64,000 bases of DNA from assembly GCA_018268575.1 (NCBI GenBank), contig JAFDWF010000066.1, positions 1 to 64,000 of the forward strand, read 5' to 3'. The translations under genes and the position numbers were made by a program. The stretch is from Actinomycetota bacterium (lineage in GTDB: Bacteria; Actinomycetota; Thermoleophilia; Solirubrobacterales; 70-9). A model generated the notes under the pieces. That model worked only from the letters and a program-made list of their open reading frames with translations. It was not told where the DNA came from and made no database searches. Of the stretch, positions 49,232 to 56,047 are shown piece by piece. The stretch's first letter is position 1, and each line of letters starts with the position of its first letter.

Positions 49232-49246
49232 GCCCCGGGGGTACCC
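49220..49246. promoter_or_regulatory. Bidirectional SigB-type promoter on a shared palindromic -10
   Basis: Plus strand: GTCT (49220-49223), exactly 15 nt, GGGTAC (49239-49244), ATG 49252. Minus strand: the same palindrome gives GGGTAC at 49246-49241 with the GTG at 49231, 9 nt on; its -35 is weak (GCTT at 17 nt). Confidence 0.65.
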
Positions 49247-49251
49247 GGGTA

Positions 49252-50235
49252 ATGGTGGGTATGAAGCGGACCGCTCCCCATCCCGTCGCCCGGACCAGCG
49301 ACCGCAGCCTGCGCCCGGGCCGCAGCGCCGAAAGCTGGCGCACGGCGGCGATCGCGCTCGCCTCCAACGCGACGATCGCGGTGGCGAAGCTGGCCGCCGG
49401 GGCGGCGAGCGGCTCGGCGGCGATGCTGGCGGAGGCGGCCCACTCGATCGCCGACACCACCAACCAGACCTTCCTGCTGATCTCGATCGGCCTCGCCGAG
49501 CGGCCGCCCGACGAGGCCCACCCGTTCGGCTCCGGCCGCGAGCGTTACCTCTGGACCTTCGTCGCCGCGGTCTGCACCTTCCTCGCCGGGGCCGTCTTCG
49601 CGATCGGCTGGGGCGTCTACGAGCTGATCAGACCGCCGCGACAGGAGACCGAGTTCCTCCTCCCCTTCGCCGTGCTGGGGCTGTCGCTGCTGACCGAGGG
49701 TTTCTCCTGGCTGCGGGCGCTGCGACAGACGCGGCGCGAGGCGCGCGAAGCCCGGCTCGACTACGCCGACTACGTACGGATGAGCCGCGATCCGAACGTG
49801 AAGATGGTGCTCTTCGAGGATTCGGCGGCGCTGATCGGGATCGCGCTGGCGGCGCTCGGCATCGGCCTGCAGGCGGTCACCAGGGTCGAGTTATGGGACC
49901 CAGCGGCCTCGATCGCCATCGGCGTCCTCCTGATCTTCGTCGCCCTGTGGATGGCCCGCGACGCCCGCTACATGCTGGTTGGCGCAGCGGCTCGGCCGGA
50001 CGAGCGCCATGCCCTCGAAGGGGCGCTTGCGAGCTTCCCCGAGGTGCAGGAGGTGCGCGAGCTGCTCACCCTCACCCTGGGACCGAACGCCATCCTGGTC
50101 GGCGCCCGCATAGATCTCGCCGACGGCCTCGACGCCGACCGTGTCGAGTGCGTCTCGGATGAGATCGATGCCCGGCTGCGCGAGGTCGTGCCCGACGTCG
50201 CCGAGGTCTTCATCGACGCGACGCCGCCCGGCTGA
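49252..50235 (+). CDS. Cation diffusion facilitator (FieF/CzcD-type) transporter
   Basis: This 327-residue protein has six helices. The metal-site residues His and Asp lie in EAAHSIADTTNQTFLLISIG (HxxxD) and in FEDSAALIGIALAALGIGLQ (ExxxD). LAERPPDEAHPFGSGRERYL carries the HP-x-G motif. The C-terminal cytoplasmic ferredoxin-like domain (residues 225-325) has EVQEVRELLTLTLGPNAILV. It should export Zn2+, Fe2+ or Mn2+ for H+. The ATG at 49252 is 7 nt after GGGTAC; an alternative ATG at 49261 also fits. Confidence 0.9.
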   Translation: MVGMKRTAPHPVARTSDRSLRPGRSAESWRTAAIALASNATIAVAKLAAGAASGSAAMLAEAAHSIADTTNQTFLLISIGLAERPPDEAHPFGSGRERYLWTFVAAVCTFLAGAVFAIGWGVYELIRPPRQETEFLLPFAVLGLSLLTEGFSWLRALRQTRREAREARLDYADYVRMSRDPNVKMVLFEDSAALIGIALAALGIGLQAVTRVELWDPAASIAIGVLLIFVALWMARDARYMLVGAAARPDERHALEGALASFPEVQEVRELLTLTLGPNAILVGARIDLADGLDADRVECVSDEIDARLREVVPDVAEVFIDATPPG

Positions 50236-50244
50236 GAGGTCACC

Positions 50245-50823
50245 TCATGCGGTCGCGCCCGCCTCGGCGACCTCGTGGGGGCCCTCGGCGAACTCCTCCA
50301 CGATCTTGGCGCAGAAGCCGTCCAGGTCTTTCGGACTGCGGCTCGAGACCAGACCCTGATCGGTGACGACTTCCTCGTCGACGACCTCGCCGCCGGCATT
50401 GCGGATGTCGGTACGGATGCTCGGGTAGGAGGTCAGGGTCCGGCCGCGGACCAGGTCGGCCTCGACCAGCGTCCACGGTCCGTGGCAGATCACGCCGACC
50501 GGCTTACCGGCCCTGAAGAACGCCTGGACGAAGTCGATCACCGAGTCCTCTTTGCGCAGTTTGTCGGGATTGCCGACGCCGCCGGGCAGGATCAAGCCGT
50601 CGTAGTCCTCGACGGAGGCGTCACCGACGGCCTTGTCGACCGGAATCCTCTCGGTCGGTTCGATGTCGTGTTCGACGGCCTGGATCTCGCCGGCCTCGAT
50701 CGACAGCAGCACGGTCTCGGCGCCGGCCTGCTCGACCGCCGACCGCGGCCGGTCCAACTCGACCTGCTCGACCCCGTCTGCCGCCAGGATCGCGATCTTC
50801 TTGCCCTTCAGCTCGTCAGCCAT
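50245..50823 (-). CDS. DJ-1/PfpI-family general stress protein
   Basis: This 192-residue flavodoxin-like protein has IAILAADGVEQVELDRP, then DYDGLILPGGVGNPDKLRKE and the nucleophile elbow GVICHGPWTL with Cys followed by His, plus an acidic partner residue near the N-terminus. It belongs to the PfpI/YhbO type, linked to glyoxalase III-like or protein-repair activity. The C-terminus is Glu/Ala-rich. The ATG at 50823 has AAAAGGAGCGTTGCG upstream and a GGGTACCC element 40 nt away. It converges on the CDF gene, separated by 9 nt. Confidence 0.92.
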   Translation of the reverse strand: MADELKGKKIAILAADGVEQVELDRPRSAVEQAGAETVLLSIEAGEIQAVEHDIEPTERIPVDKAVGDASVEDYDGLILPGGVGNPDKLRKEDSVIDFVQAFFRAGKPVGVICHGPWTLVEADLVRGRTLTSYPSIRTDIRNAGGEVVDEEVVTDQGLVSSRSPKDLDGFCAKIVEEFAEGPHEVAEAGATA

Positions 50824-50861
50824 CGCAACGCTCCTTTTCTCGCCTTTTCCTCGTCGTGCCG

Positions 50862-50888
50862 GGGTACCCGCGATCGGGGCGGCCTCTC
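50862..50888. promoter_or_regulatory. Palindromic GGGTACCC between PfpI and a small zinc-ribbon gene
   Basis: Minus strand: GAGA (50888-50885), 15 nt, GGGTAC (50869-50864), then a 40-nt leader to the PfpI ATG. Plus strand: GGGTAC at 50862-50867, 69 nt before the small gene at 50937. The -35 elements are weak on both sides. Confidence 0.45.
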
Positions 50889-50936
50889 AGGAGCACTACG
50901 CGCGGTTCCGTCTGGAGCGCCGGCGACGATCCATTC

Positions 50937-51098
50937 ATGTTCCAGGTCGAATTGGTCTGCTCGGACCCGCGTTGCGACGCGGAGGTGACCCAGTGGATCG
51001 AGCAGCTCGACGAGGTCGCCGCGGTTGCCTGTGAGTGCGGTCACGGCCTGGTGACGGTGCGGATCGAGGGTTTCGAGCCCGTCCTCGCCCCCGTTTGA
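50937..51098 (+). CDS. 53-aa putative zinc-ribbon protein
   Basis: MFQVELVCSDPRCDAEVTQW is followed by VAAVACECGHGLVTVRIEGF. Two cysteine pairs (C-x4-C and C-x-C) are spaced like a treble-clef or zinc ribbon. The protein is short and acidic, with no HTH. It lies between the palindromic promoter region and topoisomerase IB, on the same strand as the latter. Similar tiny proteins are common beside general stress genes in actinobacteria; the role is unknown. Confidence 0.7.
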   Translation: MFQVELVCSDPRCDAEVTQWIEQLDEVAAVACECGHGLVTVRIEGFEPVLAPV

Positions 51099-51119
51099 CC
51101 GCCCTCGGGGCCCGGGTAC
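51093..51119 (+). promoter_or_regulatory. SigB/SigF-type promoter for topoisomerase IB
   Basis: GTTT (51093-51096), 17 nt, GGGTAC (51114-51119), GTG start 9 nt later at 51129. The -35 is the consensus GTTT; the spacer is 2 nt longer than in most others. Confidence 0.6.
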
Positions 51120-51128
51120 CCAGACCTG

Positions 51129-52142
51129 GTGAAAGGGTCCGGTCGCCTGCGCCGCGCCGACTGCTCGGCGCCCGGCATCCACCGTCGTAGGCGTGGGCGC
51201 GGATTCTCCTTCGAGGACGCCGACGGCGTGGCGATCACCGACGAGGAGACGTTGGAGCGGATCCGCGACCTGGCCGTCCCACCCGCCTGGAAGGACGTCT
51301 GGATCTGCCGCGATCCGCTCGGCCACATCCAGGCGACCGGGGTCGACGAAGCCGGTCGCAAGCAGTACCGCTACCACGACCGCTGGGACCGCCGACGGGC
51401 CACCCGCAAGTACGCGGCGATGCGTAGGTTTGCCGCCGCCCTGCCGGAGCTGCGCCGCGCCGTCCGCCACGACATCGAGCTCGACGGGATGCCGCGCGAG
51501 CGCGCCCTCGCCACCGCGGTCCGCCTGCTCGATCTCGGCTTCTTTCGCATCGGCGGCGAGGAGTACGCGGAGACCAACGAGAGCTACGGCCTGGCGACGC
51601 TCCGCCGCGAGCATGTCCACCGTGAGGGCGAGGAGCTCGTCTTCGACTTCCCGGCGAAGAGCGGGCAGCGGCGCGTCCAGGCGATCGGCGACGAGGCGAC
51701 GATCGCGGCGCTGGAGACGATGCGGCATCGCCGCGGCGGCCCCGAGGACCTCCTCATCTGGAAAGAGGGGCGCCGCTGGCGCGACGTCCGTTCCGAGGAC
51801 GTCAACGACTACATCCAGGAGGCGATCGGCACGGAGTTCTCGGCCAAGGACTTCCGCACCTGGAGCGGCACGGTGCTCGCCGCGGCGGCGCTGGCGGGCG
51901 AGGAGAAGCCCGCCTCCGACGCGATCGCCAGGCGCACCGCGAACCGAGCGGTGGAGACGGTCGCCGCGGCCCTGGGCAACACCCCCGCCGTCTGCCGGCG
52001 CTCCTACATCGACCCGCGCGTCTTCGACCGCTACCGCGACGGCGAGACGATCGACGTCGGCCGTCGCGCCGCAAGCGAGGGGCGGATGTCGGAACGGACC
52101 CGGCAGAAGGTCGAGCGCGAGGTCCTGAAGCTGATCGGGTGA
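51129..52142 (+). CDS. Bacterial type IB DNA topoisomerase
   Basis: This 337-residue poxvirus-like topoisomerase has the N-terminal domain IRDLAVPPAWKDVWICRDPL GHIQATGVDEAGRKQYRYH and the catalytic domain RALATAVRLLDLGFFRIGGE EYAETNESYGLATL. It has the Arg/Lys set (KSGQRR), FRTWSGTVLAAAAL and the nucleophilic Tyr in VCRRSYIDPRVFDRYRDG. It relaxes supercoils through a 3'-phosphotyrosine. The GTG at 51129 is 9 nt after GGGTAC. Stress-linked expression of this enzyme is common in actinobacteria with Ku/LigD-like repair, which is not seen in this window. Confidence 0.93.
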   Translation: MKGSGRLRRADCSAPGIHRRRRGRGFSFEDADGVAITDEETLERIRDLAVPPAWKDVWICRDPLGHIQATGVDEAGRKQYRYHDRWDRRRATRKYAAMRRFAAALPELRRAVRHDIELDGMPRERALATAVRLLDLGFFRIGGEEYAETNESYGLATLRREHVHREGEELVFDFPAKSGQRRVQAIGDEATIAALETMRHRRGGPEDLLIWKEGRRWRDVRSEDVNDYIQEAIGTEFSAKDFRTWSGTVLAAAALAGEEKPASDAIARRTANRAVETVAAALGNTPAVCRRSYIDPRVFDRYRDGETIDVGRRAASEGRMSERTRQKVEREVLKLIG

Positions 52143-52194
52143 TCGGTCACGAATCGACCGGCGACACCGGGCACCACCACCGGCCCGCGGCCAA

Positions 52195-52575
52195 TCAAAC
52201 GGAAGTGCCCGCCTCGTCCTTCCCAAGAACGAAGACCTCGCTCGCGAACCCCTCTTCGCTGATCTGACTGAGGAAGGAGTGGACCGCTCGCCCGGTTATC
52301 CGTTCGACCGCTTCCCGGAGCATGCCTTCGACAGCGTCCTGGAAGGCGATGCGATTCGAGCGGACCTCCTCGAAGCGGCCGCCCTCGACCAGGATTTCCT
52401 CCGCGGGCGTGAAGATCTCGCCGAGCAGGCACAGGACTGCCTGGTCCTCCACGAACGTCTTCGATTTCGTCGGCCCTCGCCCGTAGTAATGGGCATGGAT
52501 CCGGACGATCTCACGCGAGATGTCCGCCTCGATCTGATGGTCCGTAGTGGCCGTCTCTCGATCGTGCTCAGCCAT
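52195..52575 (-). CDS. MpsC/DUF2294-family protein, copy 5
   Basis: This 126-residue protein has IEADISREIVRIHAHYYGRG P-TKSKTFVEDQAVLCLLGEIF, RFEEVRSNRIAFQDAVEGML and ITGRAVHSFLSQISEEGFASEV. It is the closest relative of copy 1 at 15896, 36 kb away. The ATG at 52575 is preceded by GAGGAACACCTGC; the frame extends to 52611 but without a better site. No GGGTAC motif is visible upstream, unlike copy 3. Confidence 0.86.
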   Translation of the reverse strand: MAEHDRETATTDHQIEADISREIVRIHAHYYGRGPTKSKTFVEDQAVLCLLGEIFTPAEEILVEGGRFEEVRSNRIAFQDAVEGMLREAVERITGRAVHSFLSQISEEGFASEVFVLGKDEAGTSV

Positions 52576-52750
52576 GCAGGTGTTCCTCTTCTCCAGACGC
52601 AGGTTGGTCAACTCAGATGCTCGGACCCGGTGCCTCTCGCGTCAAGGCCCCGCCCGGTAGGTCGCGCGCACCTCGGTACGTGTCGGGAGGAGACCCTTCG
52701 GCGGGACGAAGGGACTGTGGAGGCGGCGGGCCTGTCGTATGGTCGGGATC

Positions 52751-53118
52751 ATGCCCGATCGCGAAGGTGGCCAAACCGACCGCGACCCCGAGCACCGATC
52801 ATCCGGTAGAGAGGAGACCGAAGGCTGCTCCTGACCGCGCTCTCGGCGGCGCTCTTCATCGCCCCCTCGGCCTACCATCGGCTGACCTTCCGCTACCAGC
52901 ACAAGGCGCAGCTGGTCTTGATCGCCAACCGGCTGACGATCGCCGGCCTCGCGACGTTGGCGCTGGCGATGACCTGCGCGATCATGCTCGTGACCAACTT
53001 CCTTTTCGGCGCCGTCGCGACGACCGTGGTCACCACGACCCTGGTCCTCGCGATGTTCGCGGTCCTCTGGGGATTGCCGCCGGTGCGGCGCCTGATCAGG
53101 CACCAGGCTGCGGCCTAG
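52751..53118 (+). pseudogene. DUF6328 membrane protein with internal deletion/frameshift
   Basis: The ATG at 52751 gives a normal-looking charged start (PDREGGQTDRDPEHRSSGRE) that reaches a TGA after about 27 codons. Directly after, in another frame, the C-terminal half of a DUF6328 protein appears without a start: LLTALSAALFIAPSAYHRLT, HKAQLVLIANRLTIAGLATL, VVTTTLVLAMFAVLWGLPP to the TAG at 53116-53118. The central segment that normally holds the first helices is missing. An internal deletion that also shifted the frame explains this better than a one-base error. Confidence 0.75.
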
Positions 53119-53189
53119 AGAACGCGCCTGGCGAGGCCGATGGCGAGCAGGATCAGGATGATCACGATGATTATCCAGACGATGGTCAC
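53115..53189 (-). CDS. Possible 24-aa membrane peptide
   Basis: GTG at 53189 opens a single transmembrane helix ending in basic residues (TIVWIIIVIILILLAIGLAR, then RVL). AGAGAG lies 4-9 nt upstream. Such one-helix peptides occur beside stress genes in actinobacteria, but the length makes chance occurrence possible. Its end overlaps the end of the converging DUF6328 pseudogene by 3 nt. Confidence 0.35.
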   Translation of the reverse strand: MTIVWIIIVIILILLAIGLARRVL

Positions 53190-53351
53190 GGGTTTCTCTC
53201 TTTCTGGAGGTGGCGCCTGTGAGGCGCCTTCTTTGCCGTTCGTGGTGGACCGACATCTGCAACACCTTCAACGGCTCGAAAGGCGATTTGTCAGATCGGG
53301 ACGATCGTGACCGCCATCTGACAACGGGACCCGATCGGCCGTTATAGACAG

Positions 53352-53510
53352 GTGAACCCGGAAGCCGTCGATCAGGTGGTCGAGGCGATGGTCGGACTTC
53401 TGATCCTCATCGCGATGGCGCTCATGCTGCTGGAGGTAGCAGTCGCCGCCGGGATCCTCGGGCTGGTCGCGATCATCCTGCTCATCCTCCCGCTGCTCGG
53501 ACGGATCTAG
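53352..53510 (+). CDS. Small hydrophobic membrane protein (52 aa)
   Basis: GTG at 53352 opens NPEAVDQVVEAMVGLLILIA, then MALMLLEVAVAAGILGLVAI and ILLILPLLGRI: one short acidic segment and two close hydrophobic helices. The codon use and sharp end at GRI* look genuine. No ribosome-binding site is obvious; a leaderless transcript is possible, though no GGGTAC is seen. Function unknown. Confidence 0.45.
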   Translation: MNPEAVDQVVEAMVGLLILIAMALMLLEVAVAAGILGLVAIILLILPLLGRI

Positions 53511-53531
53511 CGCAGGCAAACCGGACCACCC

Positions 53532-53705
53532 TCAGTACGTGCGTTTCATCCCCTTCTTCACTTTCGAGGTGGCCTTGTCCAGGCCGCGCTTCGCCTTGCC
53601 CTTGGCCTCGTCGGTGCGGCCGCGGTCCTTGAGGCTCTGATCGCCTGCCAGGTCACCGGCGGCCTTCTTGGCCCGGCCTTTCGCCTTGTCGATCTTTCCG
53701 CTCAT
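53532..53705 (-). CDS. CsbD-like general stress protein (57 aa)
   Basis: ATG at 53705 gives SGKIDKAKGRAKKAAGDLAG, DQSLKDRGRTDEAKGKAKRG and a basic end (KKGMKRTY). The pattern of K-x-K-G-x-A/x-x-x-A-G-x-L-x-G-D-x-x-L-K-x-x-G-x-x-x-x-x-x-G-K is the CsbD family, named for a SigB-controlled gene of Bacillus subtilis. GGAGAGAGCAC precedes the start. It lies among other small stress proteins and 14 nt from the next gene's stop. Confidence 0.85.
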   Translation of the reverse strand: MSGKIDKAKGRAKKAAGDLAGDQSLKDRGRTDEAKGKAKRGLDKATSKVKKGMKRTY

Positions 53706-53719
53706 GTGCTCTCTCCTTA

Positions 53720-54241
53720 CTACTTCTTCGAGCTTGCCTGTTCGATCAGCTTCGCCATCCGACCGAGCTCTTCGCCGAAGGAGCCCGCGCGGCGGGCAGC
53801 CGCGACGATTCGGTCGGCATCGAGCGTTCCTTGGGAGGGACGGCCATCTCGGCGCCTCAACACCGCGAGGCCGCCCGCGACACCGACGATCACCCCGCCG
53901 CCGGCCACGACCGGCACCTTTGCCTTCGAGGCCGCGGCGCCTAAGGCGCGGCCCGCGGCCTCGGTCCCGGCGAGCGCGGCACGCCCGGCCAGGGCGGCGT
54001 TCGCGGCGGGCCCGATCGGGGCCGCTTTGGCCGCCTCGACCGCTTTCGCGCCAGCTTCGTCAGCTTTCCCTTTCGCTTTCGCGGCTTTGGCGCCGTTTGA
54101 TTTCGTCGCTTTCGCCGACGCCCGTCTGCTCGCGGACGCCGAGTTGCCCGGTTTCGTTTTCGCCCGGGTTTTGCCGCCCGACCCCGATTTCGTCTTCCCG
54201 GAGCTCGGCGACTTCTTCGGTTTTTTCTTCGTCTCAGCCAT
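53720..54241 (-). CDS. Lys/Ala-rich protein with central hydrophobic segment
   Basis: This protein has 173 residues. Residues 1-70 are a Lys/Ser/Ala-rich, histone-H1-like tail (MAETKKKPKKSPSSGKTKSG...). Residues 75-130 are Ala/Gly-rich with a hydrophobic core (VPVVAGGGVIVGVAGGLAVL) that could span a membrane. The C-terminus is helical (ADRIVAAARRAGSFGEELGR). It resembles the protein at 60660-61160 at the head of the gas-vesicle operon: same MAETK start, same tail-helix plan. It may condense DNA or coat vesicles. No named family. Confidence 0.62.
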   Translation of the reverse strand: MAETKKKPKKSPSSGKTKSGSGGKTRAKTKPGNSASASRRASAKATKSNGAKAAKAKGKADEAGAKAVEAAKAAPIGPAANAALAGRAALAGTEAAGRALGAAASKAKVPVVAGGGVIVGVAGGLAVLRRRDGRPSQGTLDADRIVAAARRAGSFGEELGRMAKLIEQASSKK

Positions 54242-54279
54242 CCACCGCTCGTCTTTCTCCCTGCCACTGGGGTTGGATC

Positions 54280-54304
54280 GCTTGTCCTTCGCAATGACGG
54301 GTAC
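54280..54304 (+). promoter_or_regulatory. SigB/SigF-type promoter for the basic helical protein
   Basis: GCTT (54280-54283), exactly 15 nt, GGGTAC (54299-54304), GTG start 9 nt later at 54314. The palindrome also faces the divergent gene at 54241, 59 nt away. Confidence 0.72.
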
Positions 54305-54313
54305 CCGGATCGG

Positions 54314-54598
54314 GTGATGAGTACGACCGATCGCCATTCCGCCTGGCAACGCGCCGCCGAGCGCAACCTGCGCAATCGCCTGCACGGCGTGCTGGTTCGT
54401 CGGCGCGCCATGCGCTCGCAAACGCTGCAGAAGGCGCGTGCGCAACACAAGATGCGGGCGGCGCGGGCGCGACTGCACGATCAGGTCGAAGCGTCGAAAT
54501 CCCTTGCTCGCGCAGCCAGGGACAAGGCCCGGCAGGTCGCGAGGCGCGCCCGCGAACGGGCGGCCGACGCACGTCGCCGCGCACCGTTCCCGCACTGA
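54314..54598 (+). CDS. Small, very basic helical protein (94 aa)
   Basis: One long amphipathic helix rich in Arg, Ala, Gln and His (SAWQRAAERNLRNRLHGVLV, QTLQKARAQHKMRAARARLH, ARDKARQVARRARERAADAR). Likely binds nucleic acid or acts as a coiled coil; no family recognised. I take the GTG at 54314 because it is exactly 9 nt after the -10, the commonest spacing here; the next codon is also a start (ATG 54317). Confidence 0.62.
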   Translation: MMSTTDRHSAWQRAAERNLRNRLHGVLVRRRAMRSQTLQKARAQHKMRAARARLHDQVEASKSLARAARDKARQVARRARERAADARRRAPFPH

Positions 54599-54626
54599 GA
54601 CAAATCCCTGACGGAAGGTGAGGAAG

Positions 54627-54779
54627 ATGCCACTGAAGAGCCTCTACATCGCGACCGCCGAGCGGCTCGGCGGTCATCGCCCCTCGGCACTGCGCGCCGC
54701 CGCCGCGAGCACCGCGGCGGGGACGGCGACCGGCGTCGTCGTCTACCGACTGCTCCGGCACGAGCGCAAGCACGAATAG
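54627..54779 (+). CDS. Small protein with one hydrophobic helix (50 aa)
   Basis: ATG at 54627 with GGAAGGTGAGGAAG directly upstream. The product reads PLKSLYIATAERLGGHRPSA, then an Ala/Thr-rich possible helix (AAAASTAAGTATGVVVYRLL) and RHERKHE. It follows the basic helical protein by 28 nt on the same strand and converges with the gas-vesicle operon end. Function unknown. Confidence 0.6.
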   Translation: MPLKSLYIATAERLGGHRPSALRAAAASTAAGTATGVVVYRLLRHERKHE

Positions 54780-54784
54780 CCCCA

Positions 54785-55039
54785 CTAAAGGCTCTGCTTG
54801 TAGGGGCGCCCCGGATAGAGGAAGAGGATCCGCTCGATCCGATCCATGATCTGGTGGCTCGGGTACTGGACGTTGTCCACCGTCGAGATCAGGTAGCGGA
54901 GCAACCGTTCGGCCTGCTCGCGCTTGTAGACGATGTTTTCCGCCCGGGCGATCATCTCGTGGCTCGGGTAGCGGACGCTGCTGATCCGGTCCAGCAGCGC
55001 TTCGACGTACTCATCGCGCAGGTCTTCGCCGTTCATCAT
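54785..55039 (-). CDS. Gas-vesicle-cluster protein with duplicated YPSH module
   Basis: This 84-residue protein is made of two similar halves: DRISSVRYPSHEMIARAENI V (about 17-37) and STVDNVQYPSHQIMDRIERI L (about 52-72). Each is a short helix, the invariant YPSH, then an amphipathic helix. It lies 20 nt after gvpK as the last gene of the operon, so a role in vesicle assembly or in anchoring is likely. I do not recognise a named Gvp family. Confidence 0.75.
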   Translation of the reverse strand: MMNGEDLRDEYVEALLDRISSVRYPSHEMIARAENIVYKREQAERLLRYLISTVDNVQYPSHQIMDRIERILFLYPGRPYKQSL

Positions 55040-55058
55040 CGACTCCTCTGGTCGTTTC

Positions 55059-55409
55059 TCAGATCAACTTCCCCAACGGGCCGAGGTCGAGGTTCAGGTC
55101 CTCGTCCTCGAGCCCGAAGGCGTCCTTCAGCTCCTGCATCCGCGCCTCCAGCAACATGAAGGTCTCCCCCAACTGCTCGACCTTCTCGGGGTCCAGCGAG
55201 CCGCCATCGATACGACGCAGCGCCTGGCGCTCCATCAACTGACGAAGCAGCTCGACCAGCGTAAGGACGAGCTGGGCGAGGCCCTTCTCGAGCCCCTCCC
55301 GGTCGGCGTTGACCCGTTGCCCGAGGACCCGGTCGAGGCCCGCGAGCTCGTCGTCGAGGAATTGCGGCCCCGGTTCGCCGACGAGCAGCTTCTGTCGACG
55401 ATCGGTCAT
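55059..55409 (-). CDS. gvpK: GvpK gas vesicle protein
   Basis: This 116-residue protein has the GvpK core LVLTLVELLRQLMERQALRR (residues ~49-68), IDGGSLDPEKVEQLGETFML and RMQELKDAFGLEDEDLNLDL GPLG, matching the typical C-terminal D-L-N-L-D-L-G-P-L-G-x-L. GvpK is one of the universally required assembly proteins of gas vesicles. The ATG at 55409 overlaps the GvpF-type gene by 4 nt. Confidence 0.94.
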   Translation of the reverse strand: MTDRRQKLLVGEPGPQFLDDELAGLDRVLGQRVNADREGLEKGLAQLVLTLVELLRQLMERQALRRIDGGSLDPEKVEQLGETFMLLEARMQELKDAFGLEDEDLNLDLGPLGKLI

Positions 55410-56047
55410 CCCTCGCTCCCCGAGACGAAGTTGTAGGGAGGCCAGGGACCCGTGCAACTGACCACCAGATCGAGGTCTCGGGAGAGGACCCGGACCCGCT
55501 CGGCGAAGGCGTCGACGCGATCCCCGTCGACCAGGTAGGCGCCTTTGAAGCCGGCACCCGGGCCCGCGAGGACCGAACGCCGCGACAGGTCGTCGAGAGG
55601 TCGGTGGAGTTGCTCCCTGATCAGCTCCTGGGATCGGAGCGAGCGCCCCCGCTCGCGCATGTATTCCGTGCCGTTCCCTACGGGCCTCGACTCAGGCACC
55701 GGCAGCTCACCGCGGACGCTCAGCTCGACCGCGCCGCGGACCTCGTCGAGCAGCTTCCCGAGTTGCTCCTCTCGCCCACGCAGGAGAGTCTCAAGCTCCC
55801 CCTGATCGGCCACCGTCGTGCCGAACCGGAAGGGCAGGACGGCGACCTCCTCCATCAGGCGCTCGACCACCGCCTCGTGCTGCCAGAGCTTGTCCTCGTC
55901 GGCCCCGGGCGCCGTCTCGTGCGCGCTGAAGACGGCCGCCAGGGGATCGGCTTCGATCGCCCGCAGCGGCGCGCCCTCCAGCCCGAGCCCGAGGTCGGCC
56001 GGCACCGTGTCGACGACGCCGTACGCATAGAGCAGGCCGTCACTCAG
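55406..56047 (-). CDS. GvpF/GvpL-family gas vesicle protein (third copy), possible CTG start
   Basis: The family's first strand, LLYAYGVVDT, is encoded, but the only upstream in-frame starts before a TGA (56056-56054) are CTG codons. The CTG at 56047, overlapping the upstream gene's TGA and with GGGAG 9 nt before, gives 213 residues. The first standard start (GTG 56005) would delete that strand. Other blocks are HEAVVERLMEEVAVLPFRFG, GKLLDEVRGAVELSVRGELP, KGAYLVDGDRVDAFAERVRV and TGPWPPYNFV, the hallmark end. It is shorter than the other two copies. Confidence 0.85.
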   Translation of the reverse strand: MSDGLLYAYGVVDTVPADLGLGLEGAPLRAIEADPLAAVFSAHETAPGADEDKLWQHEAVVERLMEEVAVLPFRFGTTVADQGELETLLRGREEQLGKLLDEVRGAVELSVRGELPVPESRPVGNGTEYMRERGRSLRSQELIREQLHRPLDDLSRRSVLAGPGAGFKGAYLVDGDRVDAFAERVRVLSRDLDLVVSCTGPWPPYNFVSGSEG

